Positions 26,176 to 35,184 of a DNA stretch of 64,000 bases are shown one piece after another. The stretch lies in the NCBI GenBank assembly GCA_029866965.1, contig CP123444.1:2856501-2920500 (forward strand), in the 5' to 3' direction. Below the pieces are notes generated by a model, which ran no database searches, was not told the origin of the DNA, and worked only from the letters and a program-made list of their open reading frames with translations. The position numbers and the translations under genes were made by a program. The stretch is from Flavobacteriaceae bacterium YJPT1-3 (GTDB lineage Bacteria; Bacteroidota; Bacteroidia; Flavobacteriales; Flavobacteriaceae). Every line of letters begins with the position of its first letter. Positions within the stretch are counted from its first letter, which is position 1.

Positions 26176-27555
26176 TCAGAAGGAATAACGGTATTGCAAA
26201 CCAGCACCAAAGTTACTGCCTGTGGTATTGAGATAGTCGGCGCCCAAAAGCAAAGAGAGAGTACCGTAGCTAGGTGTCGCGTAGGAGGTTTCAAGGTAGG
26301 TGTACACAGCTTTTCGCCGTCGCGGAAAAGGTTCGCGATAGGTCCCCAAACCTTCTACATAACTTCCTTTGGCCAGGTAATTGAGTTTCCATAGCTGTCC
26401 GCGAACCCCCACATGATGGGCGATAATCCGGTTATTATCAAAGCCGAGACCGTCAGGATCTTGAGTGATGAATGGAAGTCCGATGTTCCGCCCAAAATAG
26501 GTCCAACCGGAGCGATAGGTACCGTTGTTAAAATAGTTATCGCCGCCACTTTGTTGACCACCTTCGGTTTGACGAGGGCGACCACTTTGAGAAATGGTTT
26601 GTATGTATTCGTAGAGCACTGCACTTGCCCATGAGTTGTCCGGATTCGTCCATTGTACTCCCCACACTCCATCGGGAAAATTATTAGCTTCGGTTCCCGA
26701 ACGATCTTCAAATAGACTTTGGTGATATAAAGTCCATTGACTATCGTTTTTGCGCCATTGGTAAGTTAGACCAAACGAACCCAAACTATTTCCCAAGGCG
26801 TTAATCTGATCAGAATCCCGAGCTGTTTCGCCCCCGCTTCCCCCAAATACTACTCTAATGTAATCGGAAAAACTTGTGGGTTGCTTTCCAAAAACAGGAG
26901 AAGTTCCTCCCCATTGCACGGCATGTTGAATGGTGGCTTTAAGGGTACTGTTTTGATTCCAATTAAAAATAAGATCTAGGTGCTTGTAATGGATCATAGC
27001 ATCCTCAACAAAGCGATCATCCAGGGTTTGGTAGTGTGCTAGAGATCCGCCTATTGCAAAAAAATCCGCAATTGAAAATGGCCGAACTGTTTTCACTTCA
27101 ACACCGGGAAGTGTTCTGGCATTATTCGAAAACAGAATATTTCCGTTGACCGATGACAATCCGTTAAGCTCTACCGAGCGATGTTGGGTGCCTATCATGA
27201 ATTGCAGATTGCGGTAGGTGTACTCCATGAACGCCTCGTCAACAAAAAAATTCGTTTGTAATTCATTGGCATAGGTAATCCCCCCTCCTATTCTTAGTGC
27301 AGAATGTTCATTGTTAAGAATGGAATAGTTGGATGAAACGGTGGTAGAAAAATGGGTCAGGGGGCCCAAACGTCCATTTTGATTAGTGTACATCCAAAAG
27401 GGCAATTCCTCTGAAGAAGACTCGACGAGTCTCGCTTGAGCTCGGAAATCGAATGGATTTTCTATATTTTGTGAATGGGAAGCAAGGGCAAAGAGGACCA
27501 AGCTAAAAAGGATAATTCTTCCGGGGATGGTTTTTGCTGATCTAAAAATGTACAT
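26176..27555 (-). CDS. Wzi-like capsule assembly outer-membrane protein
   Basis: 459 residues with an N-terminal signal peptide and beta-barrel patterning throughout (alternating hydrophobic and polar residues, YRYSF C-terminus). NPFDFRAQARLVESSSEELP, NQNGRLG and AFMEYTYRNLQFMIGTQHRS are typical of Bacteroidota members of the Wzi family, which helps attach or assemble capsule polysaccharide at the cell surface. It is the last gene of the large polysaccharide locus, 8 bases from the dehydratase gene, consistent with that role. Confidence 0.85.
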   Translation of the reverse strand: MYIFRSAKTIPGRIILFSLVLFALASHSQNIENPFDFRAQARLVESSSEELPFWMYTNQNGRLGPLTHFSTTVSSNYSILNNEHSALRIGGGITYANELQTNFFVDEAFMEYTYRNLQFMIGTQHRSVELNGLSSVNGNILFSNNARTLPGVEVKTVRPFSIADFFAIGGSLAHYQTLDDRFVEDAMIHYKHLDLIFNWNQNSTLKATIQHAVQWGGTSPVFGKQPTSFSDYIRVVFGGSGGETARDSDQINALGNSLGSFGLTYQWRKNDSQWTLYHQSLFEDRSGTEANNFPDGVWGVQWTNPDNSWASAVLYEYIQTISQSGRPRQTEGGQQSGGDNYFNNGTYRSGWTYFGRNIGLPFITQDPDGLGFDNNRIIAHHVGVRGQLWKLNYLAKGSYVEGLGTYREPFPRRRKAVYTYLETSYATPSYGTLSLLLGADYLNTTGSNFGAGLQYRYSF

Positions 27556-27563
27556 AAGGTCGA

Positions 27564-29564
27564 TCAGGCTGTAAATCCAAGGTCGTCATCTTTTACTACC
27601 TTGAGATCGTTCTCAATATCCAAACATTCAAACTCTGAATTGTTACTTTTAAATTCAGGGACGAGTTTCTTTAAACGCTCCACGGTCTTCTTGTTCTTCA
27701 ATTGCAAGGCTGCTTTAATCAGACTATTCACCGACCCGCTTACGAAATCAAAATCTTGATTAACATCCCGGCTGATCATGATTTTCTCATGATGCGTTGG
27801 AAGTGATTTGCTCTCATCGCTCAATAATTCTTCATATAACTTTTCACCGGGTCGCAATCCAGTAATCTTGATCTTGATGTCCTTGTGGGGTTCATGCCCG
27901 GCTAATTTGATCATTTTTTCAGCGAGCGACATGATTTTAACCGGTTCGCCCATGTCAAAGATGAAAATTTCTCCTCCTACCCCCATAGCACCCGCTTCCA
28001 AAACCAATTGACAGGCTTCGGGAATCGTCATAAAATACCGGATGATATCAGGATGCGTAATCGTTACCGGACCGCCCTTCTCAATTTGCTTCTTAAATAA
28101 AGGAACCACAGAACCATTAGAGCCGAGCACGTTTCCGAAACGAGTAGTAATAAATTTCGTAGAACTTCCTTTTTCCTTTCTTGATTTCTCATAAAAAAAG
28201 CGAGACTGGACATACATTTCTGCAGCTCGCTTTGAAGCTCCCATAACGTTGGTCGGGTTAACAGCCTTATCGGTACTAACCATTACAAAATGAGAGACAT
28301 TGTAAATTACTGCCAAATCAGCCAGGTTCTTAGTACCGTAGACATTTGTAACAATAGCTTCAGAGGGGTTGTCCTCCATGAGAGGAACATGCTTGTAGGC
28401 CGCAGCATGATAGATTACGTCAATCGTATTCGCTTTAAACAATAATCCTAAACGGTTTCTGTTGGCCACGTCGCAGATTACGCATTCTATATTCAAATCG
28501 GGAAAGTGTGCATTCAATTCCAATTGCATATTGTGCAAGGGAGTCTCCGCCTGATCCAATACGATAAGTTTTTTTGGATTGTAGCCAGCTACCTGACGAA
28601 CAATTTCACTACCAATAGAACCTGCTCCTCCGGTCACTAAGACGGTCTTTCCACTTAGCTGTCTTTCCTTATTCTTTCTGTTTAAAACAATAGGCTCGCG
28701 GTCCAATAAATCTTCGATCTGCAGACTTCGTAGTTGATTGGTCACGGTGGTATGTTCACCCCAATTGATGACCAGAGGCGAATTATAGACTTTGATATCA
28801 TTCTCCAAACACTGCTCTACCAGCGAAAAACGCTCTTCTGCGGTTAAGGTATTCCCGGAAAGGATGATGGCTTCAGCATATAATTTTTTTATCGCCTCAA
28901 TCATCTCTTTATTCACCCCCACTACGGGTTTGTCTAAGATGCGCAACCGCTTGTTGTGCGATTTGGAGGCGAAACCTTGCACGGTGAACCGCTGAGGATG
29001 TTCAATATCCAGGGCAGCTGCGATGGAAATGGCACTTTCATCGATACCAATAATCACTGCTTTGATCAAATGCTCATTGGTTTGGACGATTTTGAAATAC
29101 TCATAAAGATGTTTGACAACCAGTCTAAAAACAAAGAGGAGAGAAAAGGAAACGAAAAACACCAGGACCAACCCAGAATTCAAGAAAATTTTCTGCCCCG
29201 TAATTTGAAGCACCATAAAATTGGCAATGGCTAGTACAAACAGCGAAAAAGAACAGGCCAAAAATAACTTTATGGCATCGACATTGGAAGAATGACGTAT
29301 AAGACCGGCGTAGGTTCTAAAAATGAGTAAAAAAACAAAGTGGATAGAAATAATAATCCACAGTTGTTCCCAGGGACTTAAAGGTCCAACAGGGGTGATC
29401 TTTAAATCACGTAAAATAAAATAGGAGAGGATTAGTGAGCATAGAACAAGGAAGGTGTCAATAAGGAGTACGAACCATCGAGGTAAATAACGGATGTTTC
29501 TAATATCCAACTTATTCTCTTCTGAAAATAGACGGTTTACAGCATGAAAGAACCTTCGTATCAT
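27564..29564 (-). CDS. CapD/PglF-type nucleotide-sugar 4,6-dehydratase, membrane-bound
   Basis: 666 residues. The N-terminal third has four or more membrane helices, then a CoA-binding-like Rossmann segment and the SDR domain starting VLVTGGAGSIGSEIVRQ (about 310). The SDR catalytic region reads VSTDKAVNPTNVMGASKR. Family members convert UDP-GlcNAc to UDP-4-keto-6-deoxy sugars; with the PglE-, PglD- and PglC-like genes directly upstream in the transcript, the route leads to UDP-di-N-acetylbacillosamine. The stop is followed 8 bases later by the wzi start. Confidence 0.9.
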   Translation of the reverse strand: MIRRFFHAVNRLFSEENKLDIRNIRYLPRWFVLLIDTFLVLCSLILSYFILRDLKITPVGPLSPWEQLWIIISIHFVFLLIFRTYAGLIRHSSNVDAIKLFLACSFSLFVLAIANFMVLQITGQKIFLNSGLVLVFFVSFSLLFVFRLVVKHLYEYFKIVQTNEHLIKAVIIGIDESAISIAAALDIEHPQRFTVQGFASKSHNKRLRILDKPVVGVNKEMIEAIKKLYAEAIILSGNTLTAEERFSLVEQCLENDIKVYNSPLVINWGEHTTVTNQLRSLQIEDLLDREPIVLNRKNKERQLSGKTVLVTGGAGSIGSEIVRQVAGYNPKKLIVLDQAETPLHNMQLELNAHFPDLNIECVICDVANRNRLGLLFKANTIDVIYHAAAYKHVPLMEDNPSEAIVTNVYGTKNLADLAVIYNVSHFVMVSTDKAVNPTNVMGASKRAAEMYVQSRFFYEKSRKEKGSSTKFITTRFGNVLGSNGSVVPLFKKQIEKGGPVTITHPDIIRYFMTIPEACQLVLEAGAMGVGGEIFIFDMGEPVKIMSLAEKMIKLAGHEPHKDIKIKITGLRPGEKLYEELLSDESKSLPTHHEKIMISRDVNQDFDFVSGSVNSLIKAALQLKNKKTVERLKKLVPEFKSNNSEFECLDIENDLKVVKDDDLGFTA

Positions 29565-29573
29565 CTTACAAGA

Positions 29574-30713
29574 TTAATAGAATAATTCAAAGATAATCTT
29601 TTCAATTCTACTTCTGTCGTCATCAGTTAGGTTTGATCCTGAGGGTAGACATAGGCCTTTTTGAAATAAATCTTGAGCTACAGTGTCTCCATAATAAGGA
29701 GCATCCTCATAAAGCGGTTGCAAATGCATAGGTTTCCATAAGGGTCTCGCTTCGATATTGGCTTTCGCGAAAGCAGTAAGCAAATCCAAATTAGTAATAC
29801 CCTTGGTTTTAAGAGGATCTATTAAGACGGCTGATAACCAGTGATTACTAACAATTTGACTGTTGGGCTCTGTAAATACGTCGACACCAGGAATTTCCTT
29901 GAAGCATTCCTTGTAAAAGTCATGCATCTTTTGACGGAGTTTCACATGCTTATCAAGAACCTCCATTTGTCCACGACCAATTCCAGCAGCAATATTGCTT
30001 AGACGGTAGTTGTATCCAACTTCTTTGTGTTCATAATGCAATGCGGGTTCTCGCGCCTGCGTGGCTAAATAAACAGTACGTTCTTTATCCGAAATCTGGT
30101 AACAAACAAGTGCTCCACCACCACTGGTCGTGATGATTTTGTTCCCATTGAAGGATAATACACCGAAGGTACCGAAGGTCCCACATTTCTTGCCCTTGTA
30201 GGACGAGCCCAATGCTTCTGCACTATCTTCAATTACCGGAATATCAAACCGTTTGGCTACATTGTTTATTTCATCAACCTTATAGGGCATACCATAGAGA
30301 TGAACTGCAATGATGGCCTTGGGCTTTTTGCCTTTATTGATTCGATCTTCGATTGCCGTCTCTAAGTTGATAGGGCAAATATTCCAGGTGTCGACCTCAC
30401 TATCCACCAAAATAGGTTTAGCTCCCAAATATTTAATTGGATTGGTACTACCACAGAACGTAAAGGATTGACAAATCACTTCATCATCCATTTCAACGCC
30501 GCACTGAACCAAAGCCAGATGAATAGCAGCCGTGCCTGAGCTTAGAGCGGCAACTTGAACTCCTTGTTTCAGATAGTCCTCCAAATCTTTTTCAAATCCA
30601 TTTACATTAGGACCCAGGGGTGCAACCCAATTGGTGTCAAAAGCTTCTTCGACGAATTTTCTTTCTGACCCGCCCATATGTGGCGATGATAGCCATATTT
30701 TATCTTCATTCAT
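29574..30713 (-). CDS. DegT/DnrJ aminotransferase, PglE-like
   Basis: 379 residues. The PLP-enzyme motifs are visible: LSSGTAAIHLAL (58-69), EDSAEALG (162-169) and the catalytic Lys at about 192 in SFNGNKIITTSGGG. The order of neighbours (PglF, PglE, PglD and PglC types) points to 4-amination of UDP-4-keto-6-deoxy-GlcNAc. The ATG overlaps the stop region of the upstream acetyltransferase by one base. It contains a perfect copy of the 14-bp palindrome (29761-29774, reading T-A-F-A-K-A). Confidence 0.9.
   Translation of the reverse strand: MNEDKIWLSSPHMGGSERKFVEEAFDTNWVAPLGPNVNGFEKDLEDYLKQGVQVAALSSGTAAIHLALVQCGVEMDDEVICQSFTFCGSTNPIKYLGAKPILVDSEVDTWNICPINLETAIEDRINKGKKPKAIIAVHLYGMPYKVDEINNVAKRFDIPVIEDSAEALGSSYKGKKCGTFGTFGVLSFNGNKIITTSGGGALVCYQISDKERTVYLATQAREPALHYEHKEVGYNYRLSNIAAGIGRGQMEVLDKHVKLRQKMHDFYKECFKEIPGVDVFTEPNSQIVSNHWLSAVLIDPLKTKGITNLDLLTAFAKANIEARPLWKPMHLQPLYEDAPYYGDTVAQDLFQKGLCLPSGSNLTDDDRSRIEKIIFELFY
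29761..29774. repeat. Palindrome GCTTTCGCGAAAGC in the PglE-like gene
   Basis: A perfect copy. On the coding strand it reads A-F-A-K-A. This is the last copy I found before the AT-rich centre of the locus. Confidence 0.8.
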
Positions 30714-31309
30714 TATTCTCTTTTTATTATTCTTCCTGGATTACCAACCACGATCGAGTAATCTGGTATATTTTTTAGTATTACGGCTCCCGCACCAATG
30801 GTTACCCATTTACCTATTCTAATGTTAGGTAAAATGACTGCACCAGCACCCACGTGGGTTCCTTCTCCTATGGTTACTCCGCCTGTAAGGATTGCTCCAG
30901 GTGAAATGTGGGCATAATCACCAATAATACAGTCATGCTCTATGATCGACGATGAATTTATTATGCAATGCTTTCCTATTTGTGAGGCTGCATTTATGGC
31001 AGCCAGAGGCATAACAACCGTACCTTTCTCCATTGTAGCACTGACGCTAACAGTTGCTGTGGAATGGACTAATGGTGCACTAAACGAAGCATCAATTTTT
31101 TTAGAAATTTCTTGCCTCACACTGTTGGCACCAATAGCAATGATAACCGTATCTGACGCATTAATTTTAGCACTCGATAACACTACATGCCCGTCAAACG
31201 TAGTCCGCTCTTTCTTATCATCTACAACTTGAAATATTTCAAGACAATTGTCAATAATAATATCTTTCACAACTTTGGCATGTCCGCTAGCTCCATATAT
31301 CGTAATCAT
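30713..31309 (-). CDS. PglD/NeuD-like hexapeptide acetyltransferase
   Basis: 198 residues. The N-terminal Rossmann-like part (ITIYGASGHAKVVKDIIID) is followed by left-handed beta-helix hexapeptide repeats (about 95-190). The segment SSSIIEHDCIIGDYAHISPG contains the His/Asp pair expected for PglD-type catalysis. Family role: 4-N-acetylation of UDP-4-amino-4,6-dideoxy-GlcNAc to UDP-diNAcBac. It overlaps the sugar transferase start by 4 bases. Confidence 0.87.
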   Translation of the reverse strand: MITIYGASGHAKVVKDIIIDNCLEIFQVVDDKKERTTFDGHVVLSSAKINASDTVIIAIGANSVRQEISKKIDASFSAPLVHSTATVSVSATMEKGTVVMPLAAINAASQIGKHCIINSSSIIEHDCIIGDYAHISPGAILTGGVTIGEGTHVGAGAVILPNIRIGKWVTIGAGAVILKNIPDYSIVVGNPGRIIKRE

Positions 31310-31917
31310 AGCCTTCCTTTAAACTTAGTCGTAGTTGCTTTGCCATCTTCGTTAATTCCATCACGCATGATCACTTTTACAAAAGTTTTAATAATAATCT
31401 TTAAGTCCAGATAAAAACTCTGGTGGTCAACATACCACACATCATATTTAAATTTTTCTTCCCAACTTATTGCATTTCTTCCATTCACTTGAGCCCATCC
31501 CGTTATTCCAGGCCGTACTTCGTGTCTTCTCGCCTGCTCTCTTGTATAAAGGTTAAGATATTCTGGTAGTAAAGGCCTGGGTCCTACGATGCTCATATCT
31601 CCCTTAAACACGTTCAGCAGTTGAGGAAGCTCGTCTAAAGACAATTTCCTAATTAGCTTTCCAACTGGGGTAAGACGTTTTTCATCAGGTAATAAATTAC
31701 CGGCAATATCTGCCTGATCAGTCATAGTTTTAAATTTAATTATACTGAATATCTCACCATTCATCCCTGGTCGCTTTTGTAGAAAAAATGGAGATTTATG
31801 ACCTGATAAAATGAGCAATATTGCAGTAGCAATTATTAAGGGCAAAAAAAGAGTGAACAAGGCCAAAGAAAAGAATAAATCACTCAATCGCTTAAAGATC
31901 AGATAAGGCCTCGTCAT
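31306..31917 (-). CDS. Phosphoglycosyl transferase (PglC-like bacterial sugar transferase)
   Basis: 203 residues, one N-terminal re-entrant or membrane helix (about 14-35) and the small monotopic PGT core: FLQKRPGMNGEIFSIIKFKT, then SLDELPQLLNVFKGDMSIVG (catalytic Asp-Glu dyad) and EVRPGITGWAQVNGRN. It starts the lipid-linked glycan by moving a sugar phosphate, probably diNAcBac given the neighbours, onto undecaprenyl phosphate. The start codon overlaps the GT4 stop (ATGA). Confidence 0.9.
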   Translation of the reverse strand: MTRPYLIFKRLSDLFFSLALFTLFLPLIIATAILLILSGHKSPFFLQKRPGMNGEIFSIIKFKTMTDQADIAGNLLPDEKRLTPVGKLIRKLSLDELPQLLNVFKGDMSIVGPRPLLPEYLNLYTREQARRHEVRPGITGWAQVNGRNAISWEEKFKYDVWYVDHQSFYLDLKIIIKTFVKVIMRDGINEDGKATTTKFKGRL

Positions 31918-33124
31918 GATTTTTCTATGGATAGAAGTGTACTCGAAATTACATCGGCAAATTTATTACAAAGAATTGATTTATCGTATGTTGTTTCTGC
32001 AAGCTTACGGCTATTCCTACCCAATTTGTCTAAGAGAGCGTCATCGTTTTTGATTGAAATAATGAGATCTTTTAATTCTTCTGGATGGTTTGGATTCACA
32101 TAAAAACCACATTCATTTTCCAAGATCATATTTCGAGTCCAGCCTGCGGAATTAACAATTATTGGTTTTCCTGCCGAAAGCGAATCGAAAAGTTTATTTG
32201 GCGAGTTTGTATAGAGTATGGGAAGGTCCATAAAACTCACCAATGAAATATCACAAAAATTGACTATTTCAGATAACGTATTCATGGGATATTTACCTAA
32301 GAAGTGGATATTGTTTAATTTATATTTTTGGCATAGATCTTTTAAATAGGGCTCGCGCGATCCACCCCCAACAAATATGAATTCAATATCAGGATAATCT
32401 TTTAACAAGATTGCAGAATCAATTATAGATTCAACGCCGTTTGCTAAGCCAAGGGCTCCAAAATGTATTAGCTTAAAAGAATTGGCCTTAAGCCCTAATG
32501 CTGTCAATAACTCATGATTATGCTCTCTTGGAAAAAATTCGTCGATTTTTGCCATGTTGGGTATCATTGATACCTTTTCTGATGATTCATACTTCAAGAC
32601 TCCATCAGCCATTCCAGGAGAGAGTGCTATTATATGCTCTGCACTTTTGTAAATATTTTTTTCTAGTTGTTTAGCAATCGCTATTAAAATTGGATTCTTC
32701 AAACCTCCCATTTGTATTGGCACTTCTGGCCACAAGTCCCTGACTTCAAATATAAACTTGGTCCTATGAAACGACTTTTTCACCAAGGCTGGTATGCCTA
32801 TAGTAAGAGGGGTTGAGGTAGCAAAAACAAGGTCTACGTTTTTCTGCTTGAGTACCTCTAAAGATGACTTCCACATAAATTTAACAAACGACATAAGTCG
32901 TTTTACAAATCCCATCGAATTATCATATTTATTAGGCAGATAGATAACCTTAACCTTTCCAATTGTCTTGGTATATCTCTTTTTTTTCCGGCAGTATCAG
33001 ATGTAATTACAATAATTTCACATCCCTTGTCCGCAAGTGCCTTGGAGAACCAGTAGGATCGGGTTCCTCCTGGTTGATCAGGGGTGATAAAGTATTGATG
33101 AAGATAAATGATTTTTTTACTCAT
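31914..33124 (-). CDS. GT4 glycosyltransferase with an apparent frameshift
   Basis: Two frames join to form one GT4-type enzyme of about 400 residues. The first (33124 down to about 32985) begins MSKKIIYLHQYFITPDQPGG, the usual WbuB-like N-terminus; the second carries FIFEVRDLWPEVPIQMGGL, IIALSPGMADGV and the donor-site region PNKLFDSLSAGKPIIVNSAG. The frame is lost in a run of eight A on the coding strand (32980-32987): with nine A the protein reads through as GKKKRYTKTIGKVKVIYLP. It is either a slipped tract, a phase switch or a sequencing error. The role is addition of a sugar to the primed lipid. Confidence 0.75.
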
Positions 33125-33291
33125 AGATAGGCTTTTCTGTTGCGTTCTTTCTCATCTGAAGTACCAACGGCATAGACAAAAAGAAAACGAGAAAAATGAA
33201 TTATGGTACAAAAATATTCAAAATATCAAGAGGACTATTTTGAAATGTAAGACAATAAAAACAAGAAAAGAAATACATATCCAAATGTTAA

Positions 33292-33789
33292 TCAATAAGT
33301 ATTCAATGATAGTACCTTGTATAAGCTGCGCAAAACCCTGGTGTCAATTGAAGACTCTAGCCATAAATCTCGATCTTTAAAGACGATTGGGCATCTTTTA
33401 ATTAAAGACAATATATAAAAGGTAATACCTAAAAATTACGGTGGAGAGGTTACCAAGATCACGTAAAACTTACCTTTCGTTTTAAACGTACCGGTCCAAA
33501 GCGCTAAAAAACAAATGAAAAATACTGCCAAAGCCGACCTAAAAAATTGGTTTTGTAACTTTCAGAAACATGAGATCTTATAACATCCACATTGTGGTAA
33601 TACTTATTGTCTCTATAAAAGAACTTGCTTGGTGTACTATAGCTTATTGCCAGTAGTTTAATTGACCATCCCCGAAAGGACTGTAATCTCCAATCCCTTC
33701 TCGCTCCAAATACGAGCTAATTCATTAAAACGAGTGTCTCCTCCTTCGTTTTTTCCTAATAAATACTGCTGAATTAATAAAATCTTCAA
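33292..33789 (-). pseudogene. Fossil of a second GT4 glycosyltransferase
   Basis: Shifting frames recovers pieces of one protein in the correct order: KILLIQQYLLGKNEGGDTRF with a TTG start, WSEKGLEITVLSGMVN, then KFFYRDNKYYHNVDVIRSHV, TNFLGRLWQYFSFVF, LWTGTFKTKGKFYVILVTSP and DLWLESSIDT. These are the N-terminal third of a WbuB/PglA-like GT4 enzyme. At least three frameshifts and several stops are present, and the C-terminal part is missing. Nothing else of note was recognised between 33125 and 33842. Confidence 0.75.
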
Positions 33790-33925
33790 ACTTTATTGTT
33801 TCAATAATCCTTGAAATAATAAATCAATTATTTTAGCCCATCTGACCTCCCCCCGATAGATAGGACATTTTAAAACTAGAGATTTCCGGGTAAATAAGTG
33901 TTAATTTTAAACAGGATATTTACCC

Positions 33926-34191
33926 ATGAAACGATCAAAATTCACAGAATCACAGATTGTCTTCGCCATCAAGCAGGCCGAGACCGGAACGCGGGTCTCG
34001 GAGGTATGCCGCAAGATGGGCATATCCGAGGCCACTTTTTACAACTGGAAGAAGAAATATGGCGGTCTCGGGTCTCTGAGCTCCGCAGGCTCAAGAACCT
34101 GGAGGAGGAGAATTCGCAACTGAAAAAGCTTGTGGCGGATCTGAGCCTGGACAAACAGATATTGCAGGACGTGCTGAAAAAAAAGTTCTGA
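33926..34191 (+). pseudogene. IS3-family OrfA (transposase helix-turn-helix), frameshifted
   Basis: MKRSKFTESQIVFAIKQAET and VCRKMGISEATFYNWKKKYG give the HTH_Tnp_1 domain. After GGLG, near 34070, one base is missing; the other frame resumes with VSELRRLKNLEEENSQLKKL, the leucine-zipper part, and ends in DVLKKKF at 34191. Confidence 0.8.
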
Positions 34192-34211
34192 GGCCGTCTC
34201 GAAAGCGTGAG

Positions 34212-35049
34212 ATGGTCGGTAACATCAGTATGGAGTACAACATTTCCATCCAGCGTTGCTGCAAGCTGGTTTTGCTGCACAAGAGCATCTACTATTACAA
34301 GGGCAAGGGCCGTGGCGATGAACTGTTGCGTATGCGAATGAAAGAGATTGCGGCGGTAAGGGTGCGCTATGGTTTCTGGCACATCCAAATATTGCTCAGA
34401 AGGGAAGGTTTCATGCACAACCACAAGCGGATGTACAGGGTATATTGCGAGGAGAGCCTGAACCTTAGGTCTAAACGGCCCCAAGAGGAACCGTTCGGCC
34501 GCACATAGGCAGCCTATTGAGGGTAATGCCTCTAGTTTGAACGAGTGTTGGAGCATGGATTTTGTATGCAATCAACTCTATAACGGAAGCCGTTTCAGGG
34601 CCTTAACTGTAGTCGATAATTATAGTCGCAGGTGTCTTGCCATTCATGCAGGTAAATCACTCAAGGGAAGCTACGTGGTCGGGGTAATGGAATGTATTAC
34701 GGAACGGACAGATTCCTTACCCGCACGGATCAAAGTGGATAATGGGAGCGAGTTCATCAGCAAGGTTTTGGACAAATGGGCCTACGAGAACAAGGTGGAG
34801 CTGGACTTATCGAGACCCGGAAAACCAACGGACAATCCATTTATCGAGAGCTTTAATGGCTCATTTAGGGACGAGTGCCTGAACGCAAATTGGTTCTTTT
34901 CCTTGGAGGATGCCCAAGAAAAATTCGATATTTGGAGAAAGGACTATAACGGATTCCGACCGCACAGCTCGTTGGGAGACATGTCTCCCAACGAATACAT
35001 CGAAATGAATGAAAATAGTCCGGATTCTCTAGTTCTGACCAGTACCTAA
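34212..35049 (+). pseudogene. IS3-family OrfB (DDE integrase), frameshifted
   Basis: The first frame (to 34508) carries SIYYYKGKGRG and RVRYGFWHIQILLRREGF. The second (from 34537) carries the DDE core: WSMDFVCNQL, KVDNGSEFIS and the Glu in NPFIESFNGSFRDECL. The frames are linked if one C of the CCCC run at 34479-34482 is removed (reading RPKRNRSAAHRQPIEGN). The element is therefore unlikely to transpose by itself. Confidence 0.82.
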
Positions 35050-35115
35050 TCTTGGGAGGAGGTCAATAGCCCGGATTCTCTAGTTATGACCGGTACCAAA
35101 TCTTGGGAGAAGGTC
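35014..35115. repeat. 51-bp tandem duplication of the right IS end
   Basis: Copies at 35014-35064 and 35065-35115 differ at about six positions, and both contain the CCGGATTCTCTAGTT...GGAG.AGGTC end sequence. It duplicates the right terminal inverted repeat outside the element. Confidence 0.85.
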
Positions 35116-35184
35116 ATAAACTATCTCTATATCTCAAATTGACAAAGGTTATTTTCAAGTCTAATAGTGATGATTAAAACTTTT

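Larger units (their letters stand above)
33843..35065 (+). mobile_element. IS3-family insertion sequence (IS407-like), degenerate
   Basis: Imperfect terminal inverted repeats: left TGACCTCCCCCCGATAGATA... from 33843 to 33890, and the right end 35018-35065 which in reverse complement starts TGACCTCCTCCCAAGATTAG. Both share AACTAGAGA and TCCGGG at their inner parts. The 1.22-kb element holds a broken OrfA and OrfB. No clear target-site duplication was seen. Confidence 0.75.

Noticed and set aside
33108-33380. 90-residue plus-strand frame between the GT4 gene and the IS
   Set aside because: It lies antisense to the GT4 fossil, whose motifs are clear on the minus strand.
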